A stretch of 64,000 bases of DNA from an uncultured Saprospiraceae bacterium (GTDB taxonomy: Bacteria; Bacteroidota; Bacteroidia; Chitinophagales; Saprospiraceae): positions 1-64,000 of the forward strand of contig CALGAW010000036.1 in NCBI GenBank assembly GCA_937959115.1, written 5' to 3'. Position 1 is the first letter of the stretch, and each line of letters starts with the position of its first letter. The notes beneath the pieces were generated by a model, which did no database searches, was not told the DNA's origin, and worked only from the letters and a program-made list of their open reading frames with translations. This document shows, in pieces, positions 9,101 through 16,178 of this stretch. Both the position numbers and the translations under genes were made by a program.

Positions 9101-12032
9101 GTGGATTATCGCTTATGATTCCACAAATGTCAATCGTTCCTGCATTACCAGCTGCACACAAGTCACAAGCAACTGCTTCAACTCTTACCATAGCAATTGC
9201 GCAACAACCATTGCGATCTGTAACTGAAACGGTATAAACACCGATCTCTAAACCACTTGCTATTGCAGATGTTTGTCCATTGCTCCACATATAAGTGAAA
9301 GGAATTGTTCCACCATTACCTGTGACCGTAGCAGATCCATCATTGATTTGTCCACAACTGACATCGTCTACATCTACCAGTAAGGTAAGTTTAGGGGCTT
9401 CGTCAACTCTAAACTGATCAGTGAGTTCACATCCATTTGCATCTGTAACAATGACTGAATATTGGCCTGCGCCTAGATTTGTGATCATGTTTGAATTTGC
9501 TGTAGCATATGGTTGTCCATCTTTCTCCCACTCATAGGTATAAGGCATTACACCACCCATTGGGGTAATCGTTATGGCACCATCTCCACCTCCATTACAA
9601 CTAACATCCTGAACGGTTGATACGCCGAAGGAAAATACTGGTGGATTTTTAACAAATGCATATCCAGTATCAGAACATCCCTTCGCATCCGTAACGGTAA
9701 CGTAATAATTACCAGTAGACAAATTACTAATGGTTTGTGTATTGCCTGTATTAGACCAAACATAAGTAAAAGGAGGTGTTCCGTTTAAATAAGCGGTTAC
9801 CATTGCGTCATTACTACCTCTACAAGTTACAGGGGTAACGACAAGTGTATCCATTTCACAACTGCAGTCCAACACTATCAAATCTAGCGTCACCTGTTGA
9901 TCAACACATGCCGTAGCATCTGGATTAAATACTTGGATATCGACCGTATAGGATCCTGCATCTGCTGCCGTCACATTTGGAAAGTTTACAGTGGCATTAT
10001 TTGAAGTAAAGCCATTTGGACCTGTCCAAGTATAGGTGGCAATTGCTAGACTGTCGACATAGAAGGTGGCATTGTCTCCTTCACAAACCGGGTCTATATT
10101 CCCTTTTATCAAGGGAGCAAAGGGTTCGATTGACACCGTATTAATCGAGGAGTTTAGACAGTCATCGTAAATTCTGATGGAGTACGTACCTAACGGAAGA
10201 CCAGGGAAGGTGGGAGAAGACTGCAGAGGTCTAGTCACAGGTCCCTGGAATAACTCATACGTATAGGGTGTATTACCATTTGCTCCATTCACCGTGACCA
10301 ATCCAACACCATTGTCACATTCTATACCCCAAGCCGCTTCAAGTGTTGGAGGAATGTATTCGGGAATAACAATTGTATCGTCAACAAAATTACATCCAGA
10401 ATAATTGTTCCAAATCCTGACCCGATACGAACCAGGTGAAAGGTTATACCAAGAGTTATTTATTCCCCCATTTTGAATGTTGACATAAGTTGGTGCAACT
10501 TGATAAAAGTAAAATCGATGTGAAGCAGTATTTCCACCAGTCTGAGTGAAATTTGCAGTAATCGAGTTGGCTGTAACACAGCCCGCCTCAACAACTGGAT
10601 TGTAGGTAAACATCAAGGGGTCATTTATGACAAAACAGGTGTCTATCGAACGTCCACAGGTATCTGTAACTGTGAAGCAATATTGCCCTGCAGGTCCCTC
10701 CACAGTACCGTAATAACTAAATGCTTCAGGTAATGGATTTGGATAACCGGGTGGAGCACTTGTCAATAGGTATTCCTCATTCCCAGCAGGATCAGGGCCA
10801 CCATTATCTCTATATTGACATTTGAATGAAATTAATCCATTTGTACATCCCCATGAAAAGCTTTCGCTAGCAAACATTGTCCATCGAGGACCTCTAAAGG
10901 TTCTACAATAAGAGTCTACATTACCACAACAATCCGTAATTCGCCAACAGTATTGACCGTCTTGAAGATTGAAAAAGGAGTCTACGGTTGTTGGGGGGAT
11001 TGCAGGAGCGCCTGGAGGAACTTGATACGTTTCGTAGGTTATCGTTCCATCTGTACAAACAGCAGGAATATAGGAGCTACTTGTATAAAAATAGAACCAA
11101 TTTCCAATCCCACAGTCATATCGATCAATCCCTGTAACATAGAACCGTTGGAAATAGTTTCGATAAGTGTCTACTAGTCCACAAGCATCTGTCATCGTCA
11201 TTAAGTAATCACCAGTCTGGAAGGCAGGTGACCAGCAAATGGTATCATATTCATATCTATAGTCGATTTGCCCTGAAAGTCCTATTAGGTCTGGATCAGT
11301 AGAAGAAGTAACAGTCCAACTCACAGGGTATTCTGGTTCATAATCATTTGTGTTCTCTAGGGCGGTAAATATTGTACATCCTTCGTTACAAACAAAATAT
11401 CGCCTGAAGTGAAATTGCCTAAAATCAGTTGGATAATCCTTTACGGCAACAATCACATCCCTCGTTTGGAAGTTGTTACACTGATCCCATGCTTGAATTT
11501 GATAGGATCCAGCAGCAAGGTTCGTATGACAACTATCAGGCCCAACATATAAAAGTGTTGGAGGATTTGTAGCTGCATTATAAAGCCGGTATTGATAAGG
11601 AGGGAGTCCTTTCGATGGTGTTCCGCAAACAACCCCGCCACTGGAGCCATCACAGATTGCATCTTCAAAGTAAATCCCTAATTCTAACGTCTGATACGTT
11701 CCAGGTACCACAACCGTAGTTGTTGCAATTGTTCCGCATGCGTCCGCGACCTCTACCGTATAAGTCCCAGCAGCAAGCGAATTAAAGGTTGGTGATTGCT
11801 GTCCTGGAATAGTAATCGGAGAGACAATAGAGTTGTAATAAAAGGTCGTTCCACCAGGTCCGGAAAACGGAACGCCACCGACTGGGGTAATGACTAGTGA
11901 GCCATTCGCTTCGCATGTCGCTACTGATCCAGTACCAGTAACACTCATCGGTGGTCCAGGGCATTGGGCTGACATTACGTAAGTAATGAACATTAAGAAA
12001 ATTGTAATGTAAAAGTGTCTTGGGTTTATCAT
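6168..12032 (-). CDS. Giant secreted protein: SprB-like repeats, 16-unit Cys/Asp repeat array, shared C-terminal module
   Basis: This 1954-aa protein has a signal peptide (hydrophobic FYITIFLMFITYVMSA). Residues about 25-720 are degenerate SprB/PKD-like units of roughly 90 aa (DACGxxxDTxR). Residues about 725-955 contain three clear SprB repeats (TPPFTYVWSNTGNTQTI; VTDANGCE; VTDRNGC). Sixteen 52-aa units follow, of consensus DDCQAAIDxxLNIC, xxHPLAxLDCDNGG, VxNxxECxxGxDP. Only the last unit has the canonical TSP3 loop DCDGDGVSN. The C-terminal domain of about 150 aa matches that of the convergent gene (CPDLTP, ILPGN, VRIPNDPR, FPFSGGECNLSNN). No type A or CHU_C sorting domain is visible. It is probably a surface or secreted adhesin; substrate unknown. 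A strong terminator lies just downstream. Confidence 0.87.
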   Translation of the reverse strand: MINPRHFYITIFLMFITYVMSAQCPGPPMSVTGTGSVATCEANGSLVITPVGGVPFSGPGGTTFYYNSIVSPITIPGQQSPTFNSLAAGTYTVEVADACGTIATTTVVVPGTYQTLELGIYFEDAICDGSSGGVVCGTPSKGLPPYQYRLYNAATNPPTLLYVGPDSCHTNLAAGSYQIQAWDQCNNFQTRDVIVAVKDYPTDFRQFHFRRYFVCNEGCTIFTALENTNDYEPEYPVSWTVTSSTDPDLIGLSGQIDYRYEYDTICWSPAFQTGDYLMTMTDACGLVDTYRNYFQRFYVTGIDRYDCGIGNWFYFYTSSSYIPAVCTDGTITYETYQVPPGAPAIPPTTVDSFFNLQDGQYCWRITDCCGNVDSYCRTFRGPRWTMFASESFSWGCTNGLISFKCQYRDNGGPDPAGNEEYLLTSAPPGYPNPLPEAFSYYGTVEGPAGQYCFTVTDTCGRSIDTCFVINDPLMFTYNPVVEAGCVTANSITANFTQTGGNTASHRFYFYQVAPTYVNIQNGGINNSWYNLSPGSYRVRIWNNYSGCNFVDDTIVIPEYIPPTLEAAWGIECDNGVGLVTVNGANGNTPYTYELFQGPVTRPLQSSPTFPGLPLGTYSIRIYDDCLNSSINTVSIEPFAPLIKGNIDPVCEGDNATFYVDSLAIATYTWTGPNGFTSNNATVNFPNVTAADAGSYTVDIQVFNPDATACVDQQVTLDLIVLDCSCEMDTLVVTPVTCRGSNDAMVTAYLNGTPPFTYVWSNTGNTQTISNLSTGNYYVTVTDAKGCSDTGYAFVKNPPVFSFGVSTVQDVSCNGGGDGAITITPMGGVMPYTYEWEKDGQPYATANSNMITNLGAGQYSVIVTDANGCELTDQFRVDEAPKLTLLVDVDDVSCGQINDGSATVTGNGGTIPFTYMWSNGQTSAIASGLEIGVYTVSVTDRNGCCAIAMVRVEAVACDLCAAGNAGTIDICGIISDNPRSPLTTLDCDNGGIDNETECNNGGDPSDPDDDCRTVFTANLNLCVIIINDPTNPLATQDCDNGGVDNATECNTQEDPNNPVDDCSAAIDASLDICALINFDSTHPLAFRDCDNGGVSNLVECQNGQDPSDPDDDCLAAAESGMNICQIIAGGGHPWATLDCDNGGIDNETECASGTDPNDPSDDLDCPLDPCVEVTNENLDICVVLAGNPNSPLATLDCDGGGVSNQTECDNGEDPSDPEDDCQAAIDANLNICGIIANNPDHPLAMLDCDNGGVPNMIECQSGEDPTDPADDCQAAIDSGTNICVLINYDATHPLATLDCDNGGVSNYMECVNGEDPSDPADDCQAAAEGGLDICTIIAGGGHPWAALDCDNGGVDNETECASGTDPNDPSDDLDCPLDPCVEAADADICSIIDGDPTGPLATLDCDGGGVDNGTECMEGTDPSDPADDCTAASSAGMDVCAVLTADPSNPLATQDCDNGGVDNQTECAAGTNPNAASDDCQAAIAEALNICALINYDPNHPLANLDCDDGGVDNFTECTNGQDPATAGDDCEAAASAGMDICTIIAGGGHPWATLDCDMGGVDNQTECDDGLDPTVPSDDIDCPTDFCEEAATDGTDICAVLTADPNHPLASLDCDNGGIDNQTECANGTDPDEASDDCQAAAAGNVDICAMINGDPSHPLANQDCDNGGVSNIDECNSAEEPFDPADDCQAAIDEGLNICQLINYDTNHPMADLDCDDGGIDNYTECQSGGDPADPADDCTVVVDQEIDLCALIMSDPTNPISSSDCDGDGVSNGMECTDSTDPLDPCDFEDTSISMPVTADQSNCEGLCPDLTPIMTILPGNIAGVSGVGVAVKVTELNTRDTDGSLIRVRIPNDPRFVFVWNPNLTTAALTPVNNADWNYQGIIGGLFHEWHYTSNSGTIIGGATEAFGFEGTYDPQSTDGQTTITATVFPFSGGECNLSNNTDSERLVYFE
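6640..9170 (-). repeat. In-gene array of 16 units (~156 nt) with four-unit higher-order period (~630 nt)
   Basis: The DCD motif of each unit recurs about every 150-165 nt from near 9068 down to 6734, giving 16 units. Every fourth unit (4, 8, 12) has the variant IIAGGGHPWA and an extended exit with DPNDPSDDLDC or a close variant, at about 8640, 8010 and 7385, that is 625-631 nt apart. Units 3, 7, 11 and 15 share a LINYD/LINFD variant. The array therefore grew by duplicating a block of four. Each unit carries about four Cys, so the array has more than 60. Confidence 0.9.
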
Positions 12033-12570
12033 AAAATTTGATTTAATAGGTTTCTCTCTATTAACTTGTAATAGAAATCTTAAATAAATTTGAGTTTGAA
12101 TTGTAGTATAAGTGTTAGAGAAGAAATATTTCTGCCAATATTCCTAGTCCAATATAGATAAAGAATTTTGATAAAAAAAATACGTCTTAGCCTTTATTAC
12201 ACGATCATGTAACTAATCGGTTATATTTATTAATTAACATTTAGATAGTAAGTAAATTACTGATCCACTACGCTCTGATAACCAATACAAAATATATTAA
12301 AATTGATTATTTGAAGGGTCTTGGTTGTTCAACGATAGTATCCGATAGAAATTTACTCCTCGATCCAATTATTTATTCTTTTGGATGATTTTCCATGCGC
12401 ACTGCAAGATTGATCAGAAAGCTTTAAAGAAAAGAGAAAGGATAAATTTGCTTAAACAAATAAGGATAACCGATAATACTAATCAGGTTCTAATTAAAGT
12501 TTAGTATTGTTCTTGAAACTTCAATATTATTCTAAGTAAAAACTATATTTGTGTCTAATTTCAAAACTCA
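12033..12570. other. Divergent intergenic region, AT-rich
   Basis: This 538-base gap separates the minus-strand giant gene from the plus-strand DUF2061 gene, so it should contain promoters for both directions. It is very AT-rich, with several long A and T runs. I saw no ORF, RNA gene, perfect operator-like palindrome or terminator that I would defend. Confidence 0.5.
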
Positions 12571-13026
12571 ATGAGAGAATCTCATTTAAGAAGCATTTTA
12601 AAAGGTTTTTCCTGGAGAATAACCGCCACGCTAACCCTCATATGCATTGTCTATTTTGTAGATGGGAATATTAGTGCAGCATTACAAGTCGGGTTTCTTG
12701 AATTTCTAATAAAGTTATTCATCTATTATGCCCATGAAAGGCTGTGGATCAGATACCTTAAGGATGCAAAGCAAACACCAAAAATCAGCCTTTACAAGAC
12801 CATATCTTGGAGAATTGTAGCTTCCTTTACTTCCTTACTAATTGTAACTTCTATTCTAGATTCGGGAAGTGCGGCTTCAATAATCGTAACGATCGAGTTT
12901 TTTGCAAAATTTGCGATCTATTTCTTACACGAACGGTTATGGCAGTATGCTCCTCTTGGAAGCGTTAGAAAACTTGTTCGACCAACAAAAAATAATGAAA
13001 ATGAATTTGGAAACGATACTCCCTGA
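12571..13026 (+). CDS. DUF2061 family membrane protein (two tandem domains)
   Basis: The 151-aa protein has two copies of the DUF2061 motif, each SWRIxAxxT followed by two hydrophobic helices and ending in a YxxHERLW signature (first copy about residues 8-60, second about 72-125). It is an integral membrane protein of unknown biochemical role. The family often sits beside sulfate-assimilation genes in Bacteroidota, and here cysQ follows with a 32-base overlap, which fits that association. Start is the ATG at 12571; no better start exists upstream. Confidence 0.85.
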   Translation: MRESHLRSILKGFSWRITATLTLICIVYFVDGNISAALQVGFLEFLIKLFIYYAHERLWIRYLKDAKQTPKISLYKTISWRIVASFTSLLIVTSILDSGSAASIIVTIEFFAKFAIYFLHERLWQYAPLGSVRKLVRPTKNNENEFGNDTP

Positions 13027-13780
13027 TGTTATTAAGATTGCAAAGGAGGCTGGAGATGCTATCCTTCATATTTATGAACATTCAAAAGACATAGGCATCC
13101 AATCAAAATCAGATGATTCACCATTGACAGTTGCGGATACCACCGCAAACAAAATCATCTGTGATGGCCTTGAACAGTTGAGCCTACAGTTTCCCATCAT
13201 TTCCGAAGAAAATAAGCAACTCGACTTTACCGTTAGAAGCAAATATGAATACTGTTGGATGGTAGATCCACTAGATGGCACTAAGGAATTCATCAAACGA
13301 AATGGTGAGTTTACAGTAAACATCGCCCTTATCCATAAAAATAGACCCGTGCTAGGAGTCGTACACCTGCCAGTTAACAACGAAACCTACTGGGCGGCAA
13401 GTCAACACGGAGCACATTTTAGCAATGGTACCACTACAACACAACTGGCAGCCCCAGCTTTTACCTTAAAAGATACTGGCCTTACCCTCGTCTGTTCCAG
13501 ATCACACTTAAACGATGCAACGAAGAATTTTGTAGACCAATTTGAGCAACCCAACCTCCTAGCTCGTGGCAGTTCACTTAAATTCATGGCACTTGCAGCA
13601 GGAAGTGCTCATGTGTATCCTCGGCTAGCACCAACCATGGAGTGGGACACAGCGGCTGCACAAATCGTACTAGAAGAAGCAGGCGGAAGTGTCATCAATA
13701 AAGAAACCAACAAACCGCTAGAGTATAACAAAGAAAATTTACTGAATCCGCATTTCATCGCCTATGCCAACAAGCAGTAA
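12995..13780 (+). CDS. cysQ: 3'(2'),5'-bisphosphate nucleotidase CysQ
   Basis: This inositol-monophosphatase-superfamily enzyme hydrolyses 3'-phosphoadenosine 5'-phosphate (PAP) to AMP, clearing the by-product of sulfate assimilation and sulfotransferase reactions. Visible motifs are SPLTVADTTAN, the metal-binding DPLDGTKEFI, and WDTAAAQIVLEEAGG near the C-terminus. The frame is open upstream of 12995, but homologues begin near here, so I chose ATG 12995 (ATG 13001 is also possible), giving about 261 aa. It overlaps the DUF2061 gene before it and purN after it by 17 bases, consistent with one operon. A PAPS-using sulfotransferase is encoded later in the window (54977). Confidence 0.93.
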   Translation: MKMNLETILPDVIKIAKEAGDAILHIYEHSKDIGIQSKSDDSPLTVADTTANKIICDGLEQLSLQFPIISEENKQLDFTVRSKYEYCWMVDPLDGTKEFIKRNGEFTVNIALIHKNRPVLGVVHLPVNNETYWAASQHGAHFSNGTTTTQLAAPAFTLKDTGLTLVCSRSHLNDATKNFVDQFEQPNLLARGSSLKFMALAAGSAHVYPRLAPTMEWDTAAAQIVLEEAGGSVINKETNKPLEYNKENLLNPHFIAYANKQ

Positions 13781-14366
13781 AGACAAGGCAATTCGATTGG
13801 CCATCTTTGCCTCTGGTGGCGGTAGTAACGCAGAACAAATCATCCGTTACTTTGCCCAGCATGCTTCTATTTCTGTCCGCCTCATTATTTCTAATAAGCG
13901 AACAGCCAAGGTCTTGGAACATGCCAAAAATCACGACATTCCGTCTCTAGTCATTCGTAAAAAGCAGCTGTCTGACCCTACAGTCTTGATCAATTCGCTT
14001 ACCGCTGCTGGTATTACACATATCGTGTTAGCTGGTTTCCTGTTGCTGGTTCCTAAGGCACTAATCAAGGCATTTCCTGATAAAATATTGAATATTCACC
14101 CGTCACTTTTACCTAAGTACGGAGGGAAAGGCATGTATGGCATGCATGTCCATCGCGCTGTTTACGAAAATCAGGAATCGGTGAGCGGGATGACAATTCA
14201 CTTAGTGAATGAAGAATATGACAAGGGGAAAGTTCTTTTTCAGCAAGAAACCACCCTAGACCCAAGCGATACGCCTGAACGTATTGCAGCAAAGGTATTA
14301 ACCCTAGAACATCGACATTATGCTAGGGTTATTGAACAGTTCATCCTTAAGGACTTGAACATATAG
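13764..14366 (+). CDS. purN: Phosphoribosylglycinamide formyltransferase PurN
   Basis: The 200-aa enzyme transfers a formyl group from 10-formyl-THF to GAR in purine synthesis. It shows the N-terminal nucleotide-binding loop (IFASGGGSNAEQII), the catalytic region NIHPSLLPKYGGKGMYG with its Asn and His, and the downstream YDKGKVLFQ with the catalytic Asp. Length is normal for the family. It starts 17 bases inside cysQ. No clear terminator follows; the next 80 bases lead into the tandem micro-ORF units. Confidence 0.95.
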   Translation: MPTSSKDKAIRLAIFASGGGSNAEQIIRYFAQHASISVRLIISNKRTAKVLEHAKNHDIPSLVIRKKQLSDPTVLINSLTAAGITHIVLAGFLLLVPKALIKAFPDKILNIHPSLLPKYGGKGMYGMHVHRAVYENQESVSGMTIHLVNEEYDKGKVLFQQETTLDPSDTPERIAAKVLTLEHRHYARVIEQFILKDLNI

Positions 14367-14614
14367 GCTATTTTTAATTTCAAAACATTATTCTGTTTTA
14401 GTTTACCTATCTTAATTTTTTGTTAAAATAAGTGCAATTTTAGGGAACCAATCCGTCAATAATTTCGTTATACATAATAGAAGCGCATACTAAACCCGCG
14501 CTAATTTAATGTCTTATATTTTATCACCTTGACAACTGTTGAGGATTCGTTTGAGGGCAGTTTTAAACTGGATTCAAAGTAGTCTCCTTATGGGTGTCAG
14601 CAAATTGTTCAGCT

Positions 14615-14695
14615 ATGTTAAAGCGAAAATTCAAAAGAACTTATCTGGTTAGAGCAGCTTCTGCTCCTGTTACCAAAAGAAAGTATGTTCGTTAA
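14615..14695 (+). CDS. 26-aa basic microprotein, copy 1
   Basis: A 26-codon ATG ORF encodes a peptide beginning MLKRKFKRTYLVRA, with ten Lys/Arg among 26 residues. The neighbouring copy at 14972-15052 encodes a peptide identical at 22 of 26 positions. The ORF pair has no indels, and six of the ten changed codons are synonymous, while the flanking sequence varies in length. That pattern suggests selection on the peptide. A hairpin (GAGCAG-CTT-CTGCTC) lies inside the ORF. No similarity to a known family is recognised; a ribosome- or nucleic-acid-binding peptide, a leader peptide or a toxin-like peptide are all possible. Confidence 0.55.
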   Translation: MLKRKFKRTYLVRAASAPVTKRKYVR

Positions 14696-14723
14696 CGAAA
14701 CAGCGACATATTAAGGATAAGGA

Positions 14724-14749
14724 GGCTATCGTTTCGGTAGCCTTTTTTC
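14724..14749 (+). terminator. Intrinsic terminator of micro-ORF unit 1
   Basis: A 7-bp stem GGCTATC / GGTAGCC (one U-G pair) with a GTTTC loop is followed by TTTTTTCTTTTTT. It closes the first unit 28 bases after the micro-ORF stop. Confidence 0.88.
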
Positions 14750-14971
14750 TTTTTTCAAAAACCCCAATCAAAACAAAATTTGGATTTCAAGTAAGAAAAT
14801 TAAAAATTTTTAAATAAAATTCATTTTTCGGGAACCATTCCATCATTTATTTCGTAGTACATATTGAAGCGCGCAAACAAGCGTGCCGATTTAAATTAAA
14901 TTTTATCATTCACCTTGACAACTGTCAAGGATGCTTTAAGCCTCCTTGTGGTGTCAGTAAATTGTTCAACT

Positions 14972-15052
14972 ATGTTTAAACGTAAATTCAAAAGAACGTA
15001 TTTGGTTAGAGCAACTTCTGCTCCTGTAACCAAAAGCAAGTATGTCAGCTAA
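14972..15052 (+). CDS. 26-aa basic microprotein, copy 2
   Basis: This is the paralogue of the 14615-14695 ORF: same length, start MFKRKFKRTYLVRA, substitutions only at positions 2, 15, 22 and 26. Eight of 26 residues are Lys/Arg. The ORF is followed 28 bases later by a perfect terminator. There is no recognised family and no transmembrane segment. Because it is so short, confidence rests on conservation between the two copies alone. Confidence 0.55.
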   Translation: MFKRKFKRTYLVRATSAPVTKSKYVS

Positions 15053-15079
15053 CGTATGACTACTCGCTTGAAAAAAGGA

Positions 15080-15103
15080 GGCTACTTTCGAGTAGCCTTT
15101 TTT
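15080..15103 (+). terminator. Intrinsic terminator of micro-ORF unit 2
   Basis: A perfect 7-bp stem GGCTACT / AGTAGCC with a TTCG tetraloop is followed by six T. An A-run lies just upstream, so the element could also act on the minus strand. Confidence 0.92.
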
Positions 15104-15168
15104 GGTTTAAATAGGTTGAAAAATCAAGTCAAGTTTCATAGAAGATTATGCGTATTGCGAATCTTTGT

Positions 15169-15176
15169 TAATTTTG
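15169..15176 (+). promoter_or_regulatory. TAnnTTTG (-7) promoter element
   Basis: TAATTTTG exactly matches the Bacteroidota -7 consensus. It sits five bases before the ATG at 15181, so transcription would start at or next to the start codon, giving a leaderless or nearly leaderless mRNA. No good -33 TTG is seen at the expected spacing. Confidence 0.45.
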
Positions 15177-15180
15177 CGGT

Positions 15181-15342
15181 ATGGCAAGAATTAAGAAAAA
15201 ACGGTTTCGGACTCCCCAGGAGAAATATAAAGAGCACAAACGCAATGCAAAAATAGTTTTTGTCATCCTCACCATTGCTTCAATCGTTTACATCTTTAAA
15301 AATAGAATCCGCATTAAATGGTGGATCGAATCTTTTATGTAA
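15181..15342 (+). CDS. Small single-pass membrane protein, 53 aa
   Basis: ATG at 15181 to TAA at 15340-15342 encodes 53 residues: a strongly basic N-terminus (MARIKKKRFRTPQEKYKEHK), one hydrophobic helix (about residues 24-39) and a basic Trp-containing tail. An inside-positive single-pass topology is likely. A near-consensus -7 element lies directly upstream and no other frame explains the region. It resembles the small unnamed membrane proteins common in Bacteroidota; function unknown. Confidence 0.65.
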   Translation: MARIKKKRFRTPQEKYKEHKRNAKIVFVILTIASIVYIFKNRIRIKWWIESFM

Positions 15343-15497
15343 TAGAAACTGTAATCGATTTTCAGAATAGAATTAAAGGCTGTTTCATTTACCAAATCAA
15401 AAATAGAGATAAGCAAAGGCAAGCGCATTGTTTATTATTAACTCAGCAGACCACAGCACCCAGAAAGGGGAAAGGGGTATGCACGCTTTCTCTATTT

Positions 15498-16151
15498 CTA
15501 AGGTGCCAACCGCTCCAAGCTCCAAGCACCACCCTCCTCAACGACATACAGCAATCGGTCATGCAGACGGTTTGGCCGTCCTTGCCAAAACTCGACACTG
15601 CTCGGCTTCAACACAAACCCGCCCCAGTGATCAGGACAAGGCAATACCTCTACACCCTTATATTCTTCTGTCAACCGTTCTGCCTCTTGCTCAAGCACAC
15701 TCCGATCAGCAATCACTACACTCTGCTGCGAGACATGCGCTCCAATTTGACTTTTCTTTGGCCGTGTCTGGAAATACCGCTCTGAGTCCGCAGCACTCAT
15801 TTTTGTAAGCGTCCCCTCTATCCGCACTTGCCGCTCCAGCGGCTCCCAGAAAAACACCAAGGCAGCCTTCGGATTTTCAGCCAGTTCTTGCCCCTTCCTG
15901 CTTACATAATTTGTATAAAAAACAAAACCATCTTGGCTCACCCCTTTCAACAGGACAATACGAGCCGATGGAAACCCATCACTCGTAGCAGTAGCCAAAG
16001 TCATCGCATTGGGTTCACGACGCCCCATTACATCAATCGCTTCCTGAAACCAAGCCTTAAATTGATCAATCGGATCAGGCAAAACCATTGTCTTATCAAG
16101 CTTTCGACTTGAATAATTTTTCCGTAAATCTTCCAGTTTATTTTGATCCAT
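15498..16151 (-). CDS. pdxH: Pyridoxamine 5'-phosphate oxidase PdxH
   Basis: This 217-aa FMN enzyme oxidises pyridoxine or pyridoxamine 5'-phosphate to pyridoxal 5'-phosphate, the last step of vitamin B6 synthesis and salvage. FMN-site residues are visible in SARIVLLKG and FYTNYVSRKGQEL, and the C-terminal signature reads VEFWQGRPNRLHDR. Length matches the family. It lies 27 bases downstream of fumC on the same strand and is probably co-transcribed with it. No clear terminator is visible between it and the small membrane protein gene. Confidence 0.96.
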   Translation of the reverse strand: MDQNKLEDLRKNYSSRKLDKTMVLPDPIDQFKAWFQEAIDVMGRREPNAMTLATATSDGFPSARIVLLKGVSQDGFVFYTNYVSRKGQELAENPKAALVFFWEPLERQVRIEGTLTKMSAADSERYFQTRPKKSQIGAHVSQQSVVIADRSVLEQEAERLTEEYKGVEVLPCPDHWGGFVLKPSSVEFWQGRPNRLHDRLLYVVEEGGAWSLERLAP

Positions 16152-16178
16152 TGAATTATAGTTTTAAGTTGGTTGACA

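Larger units (their letters stand above)
14443..14749 (+). ncRNA. Short transcription unit, copy 1: conserved leader, hairpins, micro-ORF and terminator
   Basis: This segment is homologous to 14830-15103. It opens with GGGAACCA. A hairpin AGCGC...GCGCT lies at 14482-14502 and a second, CCTTGAC-AACT-GTTGAGG, at 14527-14544. A conserved box (GTGTCAGYAAATTGTTCA) comes just before a 26-codon ORF, and a terminator ends the unit. Between the copies the second hairpin changes A-U/G-C pairs to G-U pairs without losing the stem, which argues for a functional RNA structure. Type and function are unknown; it may be a dual-function RNA. No covariation analysis was possible. Confidence 0.55.
14830..15103 (+). 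ncRNA. Short transcription unit, copy 2: conserved leader, hairpins, micro-ORF and terminator
   Basis: This second copy lies 387 bases downstream of the first. It begins with GGGAACCA. Stem GCGCGC-AAACAA-GCGTGC is at 14869-14886 and the perfect stem CCTTGAC-AACT-GTCAAGG at 14913-14930. The box GTGTCAGTAAATTGTTCA sits just before the ATG, and the unit ends in its own terminator. The hairpin-to-ORF distance is shorter than in copy 1 (about 41 versus 70 bases), whereas ORF and stems are kept. I interpret it as a tandem duplication of a small expressed unit. Confidence 0.55.

Noticed and set aside
6640-9170. CRISPR-like regular spacing in the 6.6-9.2 kb repeats
   Set aside because: Units are ~156 nt, degenerate at DNA level, and keep one open reading frame with coherent protein repeats, so this is a coding repeat array.
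14645-14680. tRNA-like stretch: GGTTAGAGCA followed by CTTCTGCTCC in micro-ORF unit 1
   Set aside because: It resembles a tRNA D-arm, but there is no acceptor stem, anticodon arm or T-loop (no GGTTCGAAT-type sequence) in the right places. It lies inside the 26-codon ORF.
15056-15256. 66-codon frame beginning over the second micro-ORF terminator
   Set aside because: It runs through the terminator hairpin and overlaps the better supported 53-aa membrane protein in another frame. No conserved content.
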